Assembly: GCA_030041215.1 (NCBI GenBank)
Contig: JASHOH010000172.1
Coordinates: 1-64,000, forward strand
Length of the DNA stretch: 64,000 bases
Direction: 5' to 3'
Source of the DNA: Candidatus Sulfotelmatobacter sp.
GTDB lineage: Bacteria; Acidobacteriota; Terriglobia; Terriglobales; Acidobacteriaceae
This document shows, one piece after another, positions 47,820-56,949 of the stretch. Below the pieces are notes generated by a model. That model was not told the origin of the DNA and did not search any database. It worked only from the letters and a program-made list of their open reading frames with translations. A program made the position numbers and the translations under genes. Numbering within the stretch: position 1 is the stretch's first letter; every line of letters starts with the position of its first letter.

Positions 47820-48455
47820 GTGTGGCAGGTGAACGTGAACAACAATAATCCGCAAATGATGCTGGTACCGATGGTCATCGAGCAGACCGGGCGGGGCGAA
47901 CGAGCCTATGACATTTACTCCCGGCTGCTTCGCGATAACATTATTTTTATCGGCACGCCGATTGACGACAACATCGCCAACCTAGTGATCGCCCAGATGC
48001 TATTTCTGGCACAGGAAGACCCCGAGAAGGACATTCAGCTTTACATCAACTCGCCCGGCGGTTCGATTACGGCGGGCATGGCGATCTACGACACCATGCA
48101 GTACGTGAAGAATGACGTTATGACGCTGTGCGTGGGCCAGGCGGCCTCGATGGCGGCGCTGCTGCTGGCGGCAGGCGAGCCGAAGAAGCGTCTGGCGCTG
48201 CCCAACTCGCGCATCCTTATCCATCAGCCGTCGATGGGAGGATTGTCGGGCCAAGCGACCGATATCGACATCCATGCCCGGGAAATCCTCCGAATGCGGG
48301 AGATCACCAACCAGTTACTATCGAAACATAGCGGGCAGAAGCTGGATAAGGTAGAAAAGGACGTAGAGCGCGACTTTATTATGAACGCCCAGCAGGCTAA
48401 GGAATATGGAATCATAGACGATATCATCTACAAGACGGCAAAAGCGGTAGGATAG
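47820..48455 (+). CDS. clpP: ATP-dependent Clp protease proteolytic subunit
   Basis: A 211-residue ClpP, the tetradecameric serine peptidase that degrades proteins unfolded by ClpX or ClpA. The catalytic Ser is S110 in [12 protein letters not shown], the His is H135 in [11 protein letters not shown], and the Asp follows in the [11 protein letters not shown] region. The frame begins with GTG 47820 ([10 protein letters not shown]) behind GGGGCGGA. The N-terminal extension is short. It stands 73 bases after tig and 186 bases before clpX, in the canonical order. Confidence 0.97.
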   Translation: MWQVNVNNNNPQMMLVPMVIEQTGRGERAYDIYSRLLRDNIIFIGTPIDDNIANLVIAQMLFLAQEDPEKDIQLYINSPGGSITAGMAIYDTMQYVKNDVMTLCVGQAASMAALLLAAGEPKKRLALPNSRILIHQPSMGGLSGQATDIDIHAREILRMREITNQLLSKHSGQKLDKVEKDVERDFIMNAQQAKEYGIIDDIIYKTAKAVG

Positions 48456-48641
48456 TGAGCGTTTAGTCCCGGGTTGCGAGTCCCGAGTAGAGCGGTGTTT
48501 TGGATGGGAACAGGCTTGGGCGAATCGTGGAAGGGCACGGCTTCAGCCGTGCCATAAGAATTTCATTATTGAGAATGGCTTTAGCCGCTGAGTTTGTGCA
48601 AGACCGATTCCATCTCCCGAGAATGGAAGGAGTAGAGCTGA

Positions 48642-49922
48642 GTGAAGAACAAGTCCGGAACTGACGAGATCTTGCGGTGTTCGTTTTGCCATAAATCGCA
48701 GGATGCCGTTGCCAAACTGATCTCGTCGCCGAGCGATTATCCGCGCGCCTATATTTGCGATGAGTGCGTGGCGGTATGCAACTCCATTCTGGAAGATGAC
48801 CGTTCGGCCACCCCGCAGGCCGGGCCGCCCAATCAGCTCCCCAAACCGCAAGAGGTCAAGACCTTCCTCGACGAATACGTCATCGGGCAGGAGCAGACCA
48901 AGAAAAAGCTCGCCGTCGCGGTTTACAACCACTATAAGCGCATTTTCATGAATCGCCAGAAGACCGCCGGTGATTCGATTGAGTTGAGCAAGTCCAACAT
49001 CTTGCTGATCGGCCCGACAGGAACGGGCAAGACGTTGCTGGCGCAGACGCTGGCACGGATGCTTGATGTTCCCTTCGCCATCGTCGACGCCACTACGCTC
49101 ACCGAAGCCGGTTATGTTGGCGAAGACGTCGAGAACATTATTCTGAAGCTCTTGCAGGCGGCTGAAGGCGACGTCAGCCGCGCCCAGACCGGCATCATTT
49201 ACATCGATGAAATCGATAAGATCGGCCGCAAAGACGAGAACCCGTCGATCACGCGTGACGTCTCAGGCGAAGGGGTGCAGCAGGCGTTGCTGAAGATTCT
49301 GGAAGGCACCATCGCAAATGTTCCTCCGCAGGGCGGACGCAAGCATCCGCACCAGGAATTCACGCCGGTTGACACGACGAACATTCTGTTTATTTGCGGC
49401 GGCGCGTTTGTCGGCCTGGAAAAGATTGTTGGGCGAAGAATCGGAAAGAAATCGCTCGGCTTCCGCAGCGGAGAAGAGGCGGAGAAGGACGAAGTCGTGG
49501 CGCCACGCAAGCGCAACTTCGAACTGCTAAGCGAAATCCAGCCGGAAGACCTGATCAAGTTTGGACTGATCCCTGAATTCGTCGGCCGGCTGCCTGTGGT
49601 CGGCATGCTGGAAGACCTCGACGAATTTGCGCTGATTGAAATTCTCACGCGGCCTAAGAACGCCATCGTCAAGCAATATCAGCGGCTCTTCGAGTTCGAG
49701 AATGTTCGGCTGAAGTTCAGCGATGATGCTTTGCGCGCGGTCGCGCGCCAGGCAATGGCCCGCAAAGTGGGCGCCCGCGGGCTGCGCATGATTCTGGAAG
49801 AATTGATGCTTGACTTGATGTTCCATTTGCCAAGCCAGAAGAAACTAAAAGAATTCGAAGTCACGCGCGAGATGGTAGAAAAGCGCACGGCTTCGCTGGC
49901 GGCGCTGGAAAAGGCCGGATAG
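48642..49922 (+). CDS. clpX: ATP-dependent Clp protease ATP-binding subunit ClpX
   Basis: A 426-residue AAA+ unfoldase that feeds substrates to ClpP. The N-terminal zinc-binding domain is intact ([11 protein letters not shown] ... [11 protein letters not shown]). Walker A is [15 protein letters not shown], Walker B is [13 protein letters not shown], sensor regions follow, and the ClpP-docking loop is seen as an IGF-type segment, here [14 protein letters not shown] nearby. The start is GTG 48642 with AAGGAGTAG upstream. It is followed after 117 bases by lon on the same strand. The length is typical. Confidence 0.97.
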   Translation: MKNKSGTDEILRCSFCHKSQDAVAKLISSPSDYPRAYICDECVAVCNSILEDDRSATPQAGPPNQLPKPQEVKTFLDEYVIGQEQTKKKLAVAVYNHYKRIFMNRQKTAGDSIELSKSNILLIGPTGTGKTLLAQTLARMLDVPFAIVDATTLTEAGYVGEDVENIILKLLQAAEGDVSRAQTGIIYIDEIDKIGRKDENPSITRDVSGEGVQQALLKILEGTIANVPPQGGRKHPHQEFTPVDTTNILFICGGAFVGLEKIVGRRIGKKSLGFRSGEEAEKDEVVAPRKRNFELLSEIQPEDLIKFGLIPEFVGRLPVVGMLEDLDEFALIEILTRPKNAIVKQYQRLFEFENVRLKFSDDALRAVARQAMARKVGARGLRMILEELMLDLMFHLPSQKKLKEFEVTREMVEKRTASLAALEKAG

Positions 49923-50039
49923 GCAAAAAAGATAGCCAAACTGGGCCATCCATGCGGCAAGGCAGGCGTAGTAGACTAGAGGCAAAATAGAGTATAGGAT
50001 CGCGCTGCGTTCTTTGCACTTTATCCCCGGGGAGACTGA

Positions 50040-52454
50040 GTGACCACAGCCAAGGAAAAATTCGAGACCAAAAAACTTCCCATGATGCCCATCCGCGACG
50101 TGGTCATCTTCCCGTATATGATGACCCCGTTTGTGGTGGGCCGCGAGTCGAGCGTGCGCGCTCTCGAAGAAGCGCTGGCTGCGGATAAGAAAATCTTCCT
50201 TGCCACTCAGCACGACGCCTCCATCGACGAACCCAAGGCCAACGAAATTTACCAGGTCGGCACCATCGTAAATATTGTCCAGAGCCTTAAGCTACCTGAC
50301 GGCAATATCAAAGTTCTGGTGGAAGGTATCGAGCGCGGCCGTCTGCTGCAAGCCACCGACACAGATGGTTACATGCAAGCCTCGGTGCGCGTGGCGCGCT
50401 ATCCACTGGAGATGAACCAGCAGATTGAAGCCGCAATGCAGCGCGTGACCACGCTCTTCGAGCAGTACGTGAAGCTCTGCCAGGCTTTGAATTACGAAAC
50501 CATGATTTCGGCCGTGCGCATGGAGGATCCAGCGAAGCTCACCGACATCATCGCGGCCAATCTTCAACTTTCGATTGAAGAGAAGCAGGAGCTACTCGAG
50601 ATTTTTGATCCGTCCGAGCGGCTGGTGCGCGTCGCCGACGTGCTCGACGTAGAAATTGAGAAGCTGAATGTTGACCGCACAATCCAGTCGCGCGTGAAGC
50701 GGCAGATGGAGAAGGCACAGAAAGAGTATTACCTCAACGAAAAGATCAAGGCAATTCAGAAAGAGCTGGGCCGTGGCGAAAAAAGCGAATTCGATGAACT
50801 GAAGAAAAAAGTCGAAGCGGCGGGAATGCCGAAAGATGTTAAGGATAAGGCGTTGCAGGAGCTGAAAAAGCTTGAGGCCATGCCGCCCATGTCGGCCGAG
50901 TCGACGGTTTCGCGCAATTATCTGGATTGGCTGCTGGCGGTGCCGTGGAAGAAGCGGTCAAAGGAAATTCGCAATATCGCGCGCGCTGAAAAGGTTCTGA
51001 ACGAAGATCATTACGGTCTTGAGAAAATCAAAGAACGCATTCTTGAATTTCTCGCCGTGCGTCAGTTGGTGAAGAATCCCAAAGGGTCGATTCTTTGTTT
51101 TGTCGGCCCTCCGGGCGTAGGCAAAACTTCTTTAGGGATGTCAATTGCCAAGGCCACAGGTCGCAAGTTCGTGCGTATGTCTTTAGGTGGTGTGCGGGAC
51201 GAAGCCGAGATTCGTGGTCATCGCCGCACTTACATCGGCGCTCTGCCCGGCCAGATCATTCAGATGATGAAGAAGGCCGGCACCAAGAATCCGGTTTTTA
51301 TGCTCGATGAAGTCGACAAGATGTCGATGGACTTCCGCGGCGATCCTTCCGCCGCCCTGCTCGAAGTGCTCGATCCCGAGCAGAATTATATGTTCGTCGA
51401 CCACTATCTCGACGTCGAGTACGACCTGTCGCAGGTCTTCTTTATCGCCACAGCGAACGTGCTCCATACCATTCCTCCGGCGCTGCAAGACCGCATGGAG
51501 GTGCTGCGCCTGCACGGGTACACCGAACAGGAAAAGGTCGAGATTGCCAAGCAGTTTCTGGTCAAAAAGCAGATGGCGCAAGCGGGCCTGTCGGAGAAAA
51601 ACGTCAAGTTCAGCGACGAGGCCATCACCACTTTGATTCGTTCGTATACGCGTGAAGCCGGAGTTCGCAATCTCGAACGCGAGATCGGCAACGTCTGCCG
51701 CAAGGTCGCACGCAAAGTAGTGAAGGAAGGCGAAAGCTATAGCATCAACATCACCGCCGAAAACGTTAACGATTTCCTCGGCGTCATCAAGTTCCGCGAC
51801 ACACTGGCGCACGAAAAGAGCGAAGTGGGACTCGTCACCGGCCTCGCCTGGACCGAAGTGGGCGGCTCGATTTTGAGCACGGAGGTTTCCGTAGTCGAGG
51901 GCAAGGGCGCAAAGCCCATCCTCACCGGCAAACTCGGCGACGTGATGCAGGAGTCCGCACAGGCTGCCGTCACCTACGTGCGCTCACGCTGGCAGCATCT
52001 GGGATTGCCGCGCGATTTCTATCGCGGCATCGACATACACGTGCATGTGCCCGAGGGGGCGATTCCGAAAGACGGGCCGTCGGCGGGCATCACTATCGCA
52101 ACTGCGATTGCCAGCGCGCTTAGCAAAATCCCCGTGCGCCGAGATATCGCCATGACGGGCGAAATCACGCTGCGCGGCAAAGTTCTTCCCATCGGAGGAA
52201 TTAAAGAAAAATTGCTGGCCGCGCATCGCGCCGGGCTGTTTGAAGTGATTCTGCCGCGCGACAACGAAAAAGACCTGGCTGAGGTCCCCGAAAATCTGCG
52301 CAACGCCATGAAGCTGCACTTCGTCGACACCATGGACCAGGTGTTGCAGATCGCGCTTGAGGGTCCGCTGCCTGCGCTGCATGACGATTTATCAGCGCAG
52401 CCGCTCGCATCCCTGCCGCCTACTGCTAGCGAAGCGCCAACGGCCCATCAGTAG
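50040..52454 (+). CDS. lon: ATP-dependent protease Lon
   Basis: An 804-residue soluble AAA+ protease that degrades misfolded and regulatory proteins. The N-terminal substrate-binding domain spans about residues 12-205, the AAA+ module has Walker [20 protein letters not shown] and Walker [13 protein letters not shown], and the C-terminal protease domain has the Ser-Lys dyad in [13 protein letters not shown] (Ser) and [14 protein letters not shown] (Lys). The last 25 residues are Ala/Pro-rich. GTG 50040 is preceded by GGGGAGA. It closes the quality control cluster tig-clpP-clpX-lon; regulation by heat shock is likely but no promoter motif was seen. Confidence 0.97.
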   Translation: MTTAKEKFETKKLPMMPIRDVVIFPYMMTPFVVGRESSVRALEEALAADKKIFLATQHDASIDEPKANEIYQVGTIVNIVQSLKLPDGNIKVLVEGIERGRLLQATDTDGYMQASVRVARYPLEMNQQIEAAMQRVTTLFEQYVKLCQALNYETMISAVRMEDPAKLTDIIAANLQLSIEEKQELLEIFDPSERLVRVADVLDVEIEKLNVDRTIQSRVKRQMEKAQKEYYLNEKIKAIQKELGRGEKSEFDELKKKVEAAGMPKDVKDKALQELKKLEAMPPMSAESTVSRNYLDWLLAVPWKKRSKEIRNIARAEKVLNEDHYGLEKIKERILEFLAVRQLVKNPKGSILCFVGPPGVGKTSLGMSIAKATGRKFVRMSLGGVRDEAEIRGHRRTYIGALPGQIIQMMKKAGTKNPVFMLDEVDKMSMDFRGDPSAALLEVLDPEQNYMFVDHYLDVEYDLSQVFFIATANVLHTIPPALQDRMEVLRLHGYTEQEKVEIAKQFLVKKQMAQAGLSEKNVKFSDEAITTLIRSYTREAGVRNLEREIGNVCRKVARKVVKEGESYSINITAENVNDFLGVIKFRDTLAHEKSEVGLVTGLAWTEVGGSILSTEVSVVEGKGAKPILTGKLGDVMQESAQAAVTYVRSRWQHLGLPRDFYRGIDIHVHVPEGAIPKDGPSAGITIATAIASALSKIPVRRDIAMTGEITLRGKVLPIGGIKEKLLAAHRAGLFEVILPRDNEKDLAEVPENLRNAMKLHFVDTMDQVLQIALEGPLPALHDDLSAQPLASLPPTASEAPTAHQ

Positions 52455-52606
52455 ATTGCTGGAGGGTTTTGCCGCGATCTCCGCGGCATTTCGGAGCCTG
52501 CCCTGAGAGAGCGAAAGCGACCGAACGGGCGAACTTCGCGGTTTAGGATTCTTGACTTACTTCGCGCAAGCGCCGGTTCACCTCTCGCTTGGCGCATTCC
52601 CACTCC

Positions 52607-52984
52607 TCACCACGCCCTGAACCGCTCCATCATCCCGTACCCACTGCGGCTCTGTTTTAGCGACGACTTAATCGCCGCGTCCAATCTCTGTTCGTCGTCG
52701 TCATAGAGCTTCAGGAATTTGAATGGCTGCAAACCCCAGGAGATGGGGCTTAGCATCTCTGCCGCGCCCAGCACGGAGCCTCTGGTGGTAAGAAACATCA
52801 GCTTTACGCGCGAGCCGCAATCGAGAGGAGTGGGCAGAGAAAGCAGTCCGCCCGTCATCGAAATGACTTGCAACTTGCCGCGTTTGAAGCGGCCATCGAC
52901 GCAGCGCAAGACGGCAGGCGTAGTTTCAGCGAAGAAAGCTCGCGGCGCGCGACGGGCGGGCTGCATTGGGGAAGGAAACGTCAT
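52607..52984 (-). CDS. PilZ-domain-like protein (125 residues)
   Basis: The C-terminal part of the minus-strand ORF 52607-53134 has the character of a PilZ-type beta-barrel: RCVDGRFKRGKLQVISMTGGLLSL and PTPLDCGSRVKLMFLTTRGS. It then ends in LQPFKFLKLYDDDEQRLDAAI. The first part of the track ORF is low-complexity and unlikely to be coding, so I start at ATG 52984; ATG 52966 is also possible and neither has a good ribosome site. The full c-di-GMP signature RxxxR...DxSxxG is only partly visible (SMTGG), so ligand binding is doubtful. It might be a regulator or a decayed copy. Confidence 0.5.
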   Translation of the reverse strand: MTFPSPMQPARRAPRAFFAETTPAVLRCVDGRFKRGKLQVISMTGGLLSLPTPLDCGSRVKLMFLTTRGSVLGAAEMLSPISWGLQPFKFLKLYDDDEQRLDAAIKSSLKQSRSGYGMMERFRAW

Positions 52985-53312
52985 GCCGGTTGCCGCCAGT
53001 ATGCGCCCTGCTGGTGGCATTTGCGAGGTTACGGAAGGAGCATTGCAGGACGACTCGGCAGGGCAAGGGACCTTTGGATTGTCTTGTGGAGGGGGATATG
53101 CCCGAGTTGAGCGCAAGAGGATGTGTGTGCACAACTTAAATCGCGGATGTCATCCCGATAAGAGCGAAAGCTCTCGGAGGGACCTTACGAAACCCAAGGC
53201 TGGCATGAACGCAAGAAAAAGCTTCTCGGACGAAGGGATGGCGCGAGACGAACCGTCGCGCAGGCACCCCGCAGTTTGACTTGCCAATGCGCTATCCCTA
53301 ACATCATGGCCC
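52985..53312. other. Intergenic stretch between the PilZ-like gene and the ornithine-cyclodeaminase-family gene
   Basis: The 328 bases carry one copy of the REP-like repeat (53149-53188). Nothing else is recognised. The plus-strand ORF 52719-53279 crossing it is a shadow of the PilZ-like gene. Confidence 0.5.
53149..53188 (+). repeat. REP-like dispersed repeat, copy A
   Basis: GTCATCCCGATAAGAGCGAA continues into AGCTCTCGGAGGGACCTTAC. The centre forms a hairpin AGAGC-GAAA-GCTCT with a GAAA tetraloop. A near-identical copy lies at 63635-63673 and weaker ones at 60275-60317 and 61791-61830. Confidence 0.75.
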
Positions 53313-54245
53313 ATGGCTGACTCTCCGCAATTTTTCGACGAAGCTGCTGTTCGCGCTCGCCTGCGCATGCCCGACCTGATCGAGGCGATGCAAAAAGCAG
53401 TGGTCGAATTCTCGGCAGGAAGAGTCCAGCAGCCGGTGCGCACCGTGCTGCCCTTCGGCGAAAAAGGTTCGTTCTTCGGGGTAATGCCCTGCTACGTGCC
53501 TTCCCTTCCGGCGCTGGGCGCAAAGCTCGTGACGCTGGTTCCTGGAAACACCGCACGCAAGCTCGACACGCATCAGGCCGTCATCGTCATGCTCCACCCG
53601 TTGACGGGCATGGTCAAAGCAATTCTCGATGGACGCTACATCACCGAGGCCCGCACCGCGGCTGTTTCGGCCGTGTCGGCGCGTCTGCTGGCGCGCAAAG
53701 ATGCCCGCGTGCTCGGCATTCTCGGCTCAGGTGTGCAGGCGCGCAGTCATCTCGAAGCTCTGCGCTTGGTGCGCGATTTTCGCGAAGTGCGCGTGTGGAG
53801 CCCCACCGCGCATCGCCTTCAGCAGTTCGCCGCCGAAACCTGCGCGGGGGCGATGAGCAGCCCCGAAGCGGTTGTCCGAGGCGCCGATGTCGTGGTGACT
53901 GTGACTGGCTCTCACACACCCGTAGTGCATAACGACTGGGTCGCCGACGGCACACACGTCATTGCCGTCGGAGCCTGCGTGCCAACGCAGCGCGAACTCG
54001 ATCCTGCGCTGGTGGTGCGGGCGCGTCTGATCGTCGACTCGGTCGCGGCTGCCCTCAAAGAAGCGGGCGACGTAGTGATGGGCATCGCCGAAGGCCGCTG
54101 GACGGCGGACCACATCTCCGCCGAACTCGGCGAACTCCCCGCCCGCCGCGACGATCGAGAGATTACGGTGTTTAAGTCGCTAGGGCTGGCAGTCGAGGAT
54201 GTGTTTGCCGCGGCATTAGTACTGAGCCGCAGTGGGTCTGCATAA
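53313..54245 (+). CDS. Ornithine cyclodeaminase / mu-crystallin family protein
   Basis: A 310-residue member of the ornithine cyclodeaminase/mu-crystallin family, NAD(P)-dependent enzymes that act on amino or imino acids (ornithine to proline, alanine dehydrogenase, ketimine reductase). The Rossmann motif is LGILGSGVQARSHLEAL, preceded by ARTAAVSAVSARLLAR. The front part holds VRTVLPFGEKG and the substrate Lys in ALGAKLVTLVPGN. The end shows GDVVMGIAEGRW and ITVFKSLGLAVEDV. The exact substrate is not determined by sequence. It is followed by the iron locus on the same strand, but a 184-base gap with regulatory sites separates them. Confidence 0.9.
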   Translation: MADSPQFFDEAAVRARLRMPDLIEAMQKAVVEFSAGRVQQPVRTVLPFGEKGSFFGVMPCYVPSLPALGAKLVTLVPGNTARKLDTHQAVIVMLHPLTGMVKAILDGRYITEARTAAVSAVSARLLARKDARVLGILGSGVQARSHLEALRLVRDFREVRVWSPTAHRLQQFAAETCAGAMSSPEAVVRGADVVVTVTGSHTPVVHNDWVADGTHVIAVGACVPTQRELDPALVVRARLIVDSVAAALKEAGDVVMGIAEGRWTADHISAELGELPARRDDREITVFKSLGLAVEDVFAAALVLSRSGSA

Positions 54246-54301
54246 ACGCCGCCCCGCACTCCTGCTGCCCCGCGCTTCCGTTTAATCCCTTATTTCCCCG
54301 T

Positions 54302-54315
54302 GTGATGCAGATCAC
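54302..54315. promoter_or_regulatory. CRP/FNR-type palindromic site upstream of the iron locus
   Basis: TGTGATGCAGATCACG (54301-54316) fits the CRP consensus TGTGA-N6-TCACA. The core GTGATGCAGATCAC is the exact reverse complement of the site at 39005-39018. It lies 114 bases before the FTR1 start codon and just after the ornithine-cyclodeaminase-family gene, so it probably belongs to the iron operon promoter. Confidence 0.6.
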
Positions 54316-54372
54316 GCACGTTGGTGATGCCGCGAATTGACTGCCACGCCAGCGCAAGCATATCCTTAGATA

Positions 54373-54395
54373 TTGAAATTGAAATTCATTTTCAA
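54373..54395. promoter_or_regulatory. Fur-like box upstream of the FTR1 gene
   Basis: TTGAAATTGAAATTCATTTTCAA contains a perfect inverted repeat TTGAAA-TTCAT-TTTCAA (54379-54395) and a second overlapping half-site TTGAAA at 54373. AT-rich overlapping inverted repeats of this kind are typical Fur boxes, and the position 35-57 bases before the start of an iron permease gene fits repression by iron-loaded Fur or a DtxR-type regulator. Confidence 0.6.
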
Positions 54396-54429
54396 AATCG
54401 TAAGGCGCTACTAATTTAGGTCCTTATTC

Positions 54430-55680
54430 ATGCTCCAGGCATTCATCATTACGCTGCGCGAGGGGGTCGAGGCGGCTCTGATCGTCGGCATCACCCTCGC
54501 CTATCTCGCCAAAATCGGACGCAACGATCTACGCAAGGCCGTTTACGCAGCGCTGGCCGCAGCGTTTGCAGGCAGCATCGGCGTGGCCATCGTCATTTCG
54601 CGGCTCAAGCTGAACGAAGACGTCTTCGAAGGCTGGGTCATGCTGGTCGCCGCCTTCTTCGTCATCACCATGGTCGTCTTCATGATGAAGACGGGACGCA
54701 AACTGAAAGGCCAGATTGAAGGCAAAGTCGGCTTGCTCGCCGGCGACGACGCGTGGATTGGCCTGTTCTTCTTCGTCTTCCTCATGGTGCTGCGCGAAGG
54801 CGCGGAGACGGTTCTGATTCTATCGGCTGTCTCGCTGAACTCGACCGAGCTGATGAGCTTTCTCGGCACGCTGCTGGGCGTGATCGCGGCGGTCGCTTTT
54901 GGCGTGATGTTCGTAAAGGGCAGTGTGCGCATCAACTTGCAAAAATTCTTTCGAGTCACGACCGCGATCCTATTCCTGGTCGCAGCGCAGTTGGTGGTGG
55001 CCGGTCTGCATGAGCTTTCTGAAAGTGGCGTCATCCCATCATCGAAGACCGAGATGTCGATCATCGGACCAATCGTGCGCAACGATCTATTCTTCTTCGT
55101 GACGATCTTCGCCCTGGCCGCACTGATGGTGTTGTTTGACGCCAAACGGCGCCAACCGGCTCCGGTTCCAGCTTCTCCTGCCGAGCGCCGCAAAGCCGCA
55201 TGGACCGCCCGCAAAGAGCGCCTGTGGATGGCCTCAGTCTATAGCTTCTCCTTCATCTTCATCGCCATGGTCACGGCCGAGTTTGTCTATGCCAAGAGCG
55301 TGAGCGCTTTATCGCCTGCGACCGACGTTACTTTCACGAACGGCAAGCTCACCATTCCCCTGTCGCAGGTTTCTGACGGCGACCTGCATCGCTATCAGGC
55401 AAACGAGAACGGCACGCAGGTGCGCTTCTTCCTTTATCAAAAGCCCGACGGCAAAGTTGCGGTCGTTTTTGACGCCTGCGAAATCTGCGGTGCCGTAGGG
55501 TTCTACAAATCCGGCAACGGAGTCGTCTGCAAGAACTGCGCGGCGCCGATTAATCCCCAATCTGTCGGGGAAAAGGGCGGCTGCAATCCCATTCCGCTGA
55601 AATCGACCCAGACCGCCGATTCCATCATCATCCAAGAGGCGGACGTCGCGGCTGGCAGCCGCGTGTTCGAGAAGCAGTAG
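54430..55680 (+). CDS. FTR1-family iron permease fused to a DUF2318 Cys-rich domain
   Basis: A 416-residue membrane protein. The first about 290 residues are an FTR1-type permease with seven or so membrane segments and both REGxE motifs (R10-EGVE-14 in TLREGVEAALIVG and R122-EGAE-126 in VLREGAETVLIL). These carry the iron-handling Glu residues. A last membrane helix (YSFSFIFIAMVTAEFVYA) leads to an outer domain with five Cys (CEICGAVGFYKSG, VCKNCAAPINP, GGCNPIPL), the DUF2318 signature, which in other systems is a separate protein. It begins the locus; the next gene starts three bases after its stop. It likely moves ferrous or ferric iron at the inner membrane. Confidence 0.92.
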   Translation: MLQAFIITLREGVEAALIVGITLAYLAKIGRNDLRKAVYAALAAAFAGSIGVAIVISRLKLNEDVFEGWVMLVAAFFVITMVVFMMKTGRKLKGQIEGKVGLLAGDDAWIGLFFFVFLMVLREGAETVLILSAVSLNSTELMSFLGTLLGVIAAVAFGVMFVKGSVRINLQKFFRVTTAILFLVAAQLVVAGLHELSESGVIPSSKTEMSIIGPIVRNDLFFFVTIFALAALMVLFDAKRRQPAPVPASPAERRKAAWTARKERLWMASVYSFSFIFIAMVTAEFVYAKSVSALSPATDVTFTNGKLTIPLSQVSDGDLHRYQANENGTQVRFFLYQKPDGKVAVVFDACEICGAVGFYKSGNGVVCKNCAAPINPQSVGEKGGCNPIPLKSTQTADSIIIQEADVAAGSRVFEKQ

Positions 55681-55683
55681 GCG

Positions 55684-56949
55684 ATGTTCGCCCGCCTCGT
55701 CTACGAGTCGTTTCGCCGGCAGAAGCGGCGCAAACTGCTGGCAGGCGCGGCGATTACGCTCGGGGTAACCGTAGCCACGGCGATGATCGCGGTCGCCACC
55801 GACATCGGCGACAAGATCAATCGCGAGCTGCGCACCATCGGCGCAAATCTGCTGGTCACGCCAGAGGAAGATACGTTGGATGTTGAGATTGGCGGCGTGA
55901 ATTTGAAGCCGCCAACCGACGGCGCTTTCCTGAACGAAGCCGACCTGCCAAAAATCAAAGGGACTTTCTGGCACAACAACATCACTGGATTTGCGCCAAT
56001 GCTGCCGGTGAATGTCTTGTTGCAGCGCAACGGCAAGACAGAAAATCTGACCCTGCTCGGAACCTACTTCGCCAAGCAGCTTTCGTATGGGAAAGAAGAT
56101 TTCACAACGGGTGTGCGAACCACGCATCCGTGGTGGAAGGTTACTGGCGCATGGCCGGATGACAACTCGGTCGATGTTTTGGTTGGAGAGCGGCTGGCGG
56201 CAAAACTCTCAACGAAAGCCGGGGATGAAATCATGCTCTCCGGTCGTGTTTTGCATGTCGTAGGAATTCTTTCGGCCGGTGGCGCAGAAGATGATCAAAT
56301 TGTCGCGCCGATCGCTCTCGCGCAGGAAATTCTCGGCAGGCCGGGCGCCGTCCGCCGCGTCTACGTTAGCGCGCTTACCAAGCCCGAAGACGCGCTTGCG
56401 CGCCGCGACCCGAAGAGCATGTCCGGCCCAGTTTACGACCGCTGGTATTGCTCGCCGTATCCACAGTCGATTGCCTATCAGTTGCAGGAGGCGATTCCGC
56501 ACTCGCACGCCGAGCAGATCCGGCAGGTGGCGCAAAACGAAGGCGCAGTGCTGACACGGATCGAGGGGTTGATCTTTCTGATCACGTTGGCGGCCTTGAT
56601 TGCCTCGGCGCTGGCGGTTTCCGCGGCAATGGCAACGACGATTTTTGAACGGCGCGGCGAGGTGGGATTGATGAAGGCTCTGGGCGCGGGCCGCGTCGCA
56701 GTGGCGTCGATCTTCTTTGCCGAAGCGACGTTGCTTGCGATCATCGGAGGCCTCATAGGATTCGCTGGGGGCAGTTTGCTGGCGCATCAAATCGGACGAT
56801 CGATTTTCAATTCCAACATCAGCATTCCCCCGGTGCTGTTTCCCGTGATTCTGGCAATTGCCGTGATCGTCACTTTCGCGGGCAGCGCGGCCGCGATTCG
56901 AAAGGCGGTTGGGCTGGATCCGGTATTCGCGCTGCGAGGTGAACTGTGA
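55684..56949 (+). CDS. FtsX/MacB-type ABC transporter permease (first of two)
   Basis: A 421-residue permease with one N-terminal membrane segment (KLLAGAAITLGVTVATAMIAV), a large periplasmic domain of the MacB core type (residues about 45-280), and three C-terminal segments (LITLAALIASALAVSAAM, ATLLAIIGGLIGFAGGSLLA, LFPVILAIAVIVTFAGS). This architecture is that of LolC/MacB permeases that use ATP hydrolysis for mechanical work on periplasmic partners rather than classic transport. The spacing to the FTR1 gene is three bases and it overlaps the next permease by GTGA, so all belong to one operon. Confidence 0.9.
   Translation: MFARLVYESFRRQKRRKLLAGAAITLGVTVATAMIAVATDIGDKINRELRTIGANLLVTPEEDTLDVEIGGVNLKPPTDGAFLNEADLPKIKGTFWHNNITGFAPMLPVNVLLQRNGKTENLTLLGTYFAKQLSYGKEDFTTGVRTTHPWWKVTGAWPDDNSVDVLVGERLAAKLSTKAGDEIMLSGRVLHVVGILSAGGAEDDQIVAPIALAQEILGRPGAVRRVYVSALTKPEDALARRDPKSMSGPVYDRWYCSPYPQSIAYQLQEAIPHSHAEQIRQVAQNEGAVLTRIEGLIFLITLAALIASALAVSAAMATTIFERRGEVGLMKALGAGRVAVASIFFAEATLLAIIGGLIGFAGGSLLAHQIGRSIFNSNISIPPVLFPVILAIAVIVTFAGSAAAIRKAVGLDPVFALRGEL

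Noticed and set aside
52719-53279. Plus-strand ORF of 186 codons
   Set aside because: It is antisense to the PilZ-like gene and runs through the dispersed repeat. No coding signature was seen.
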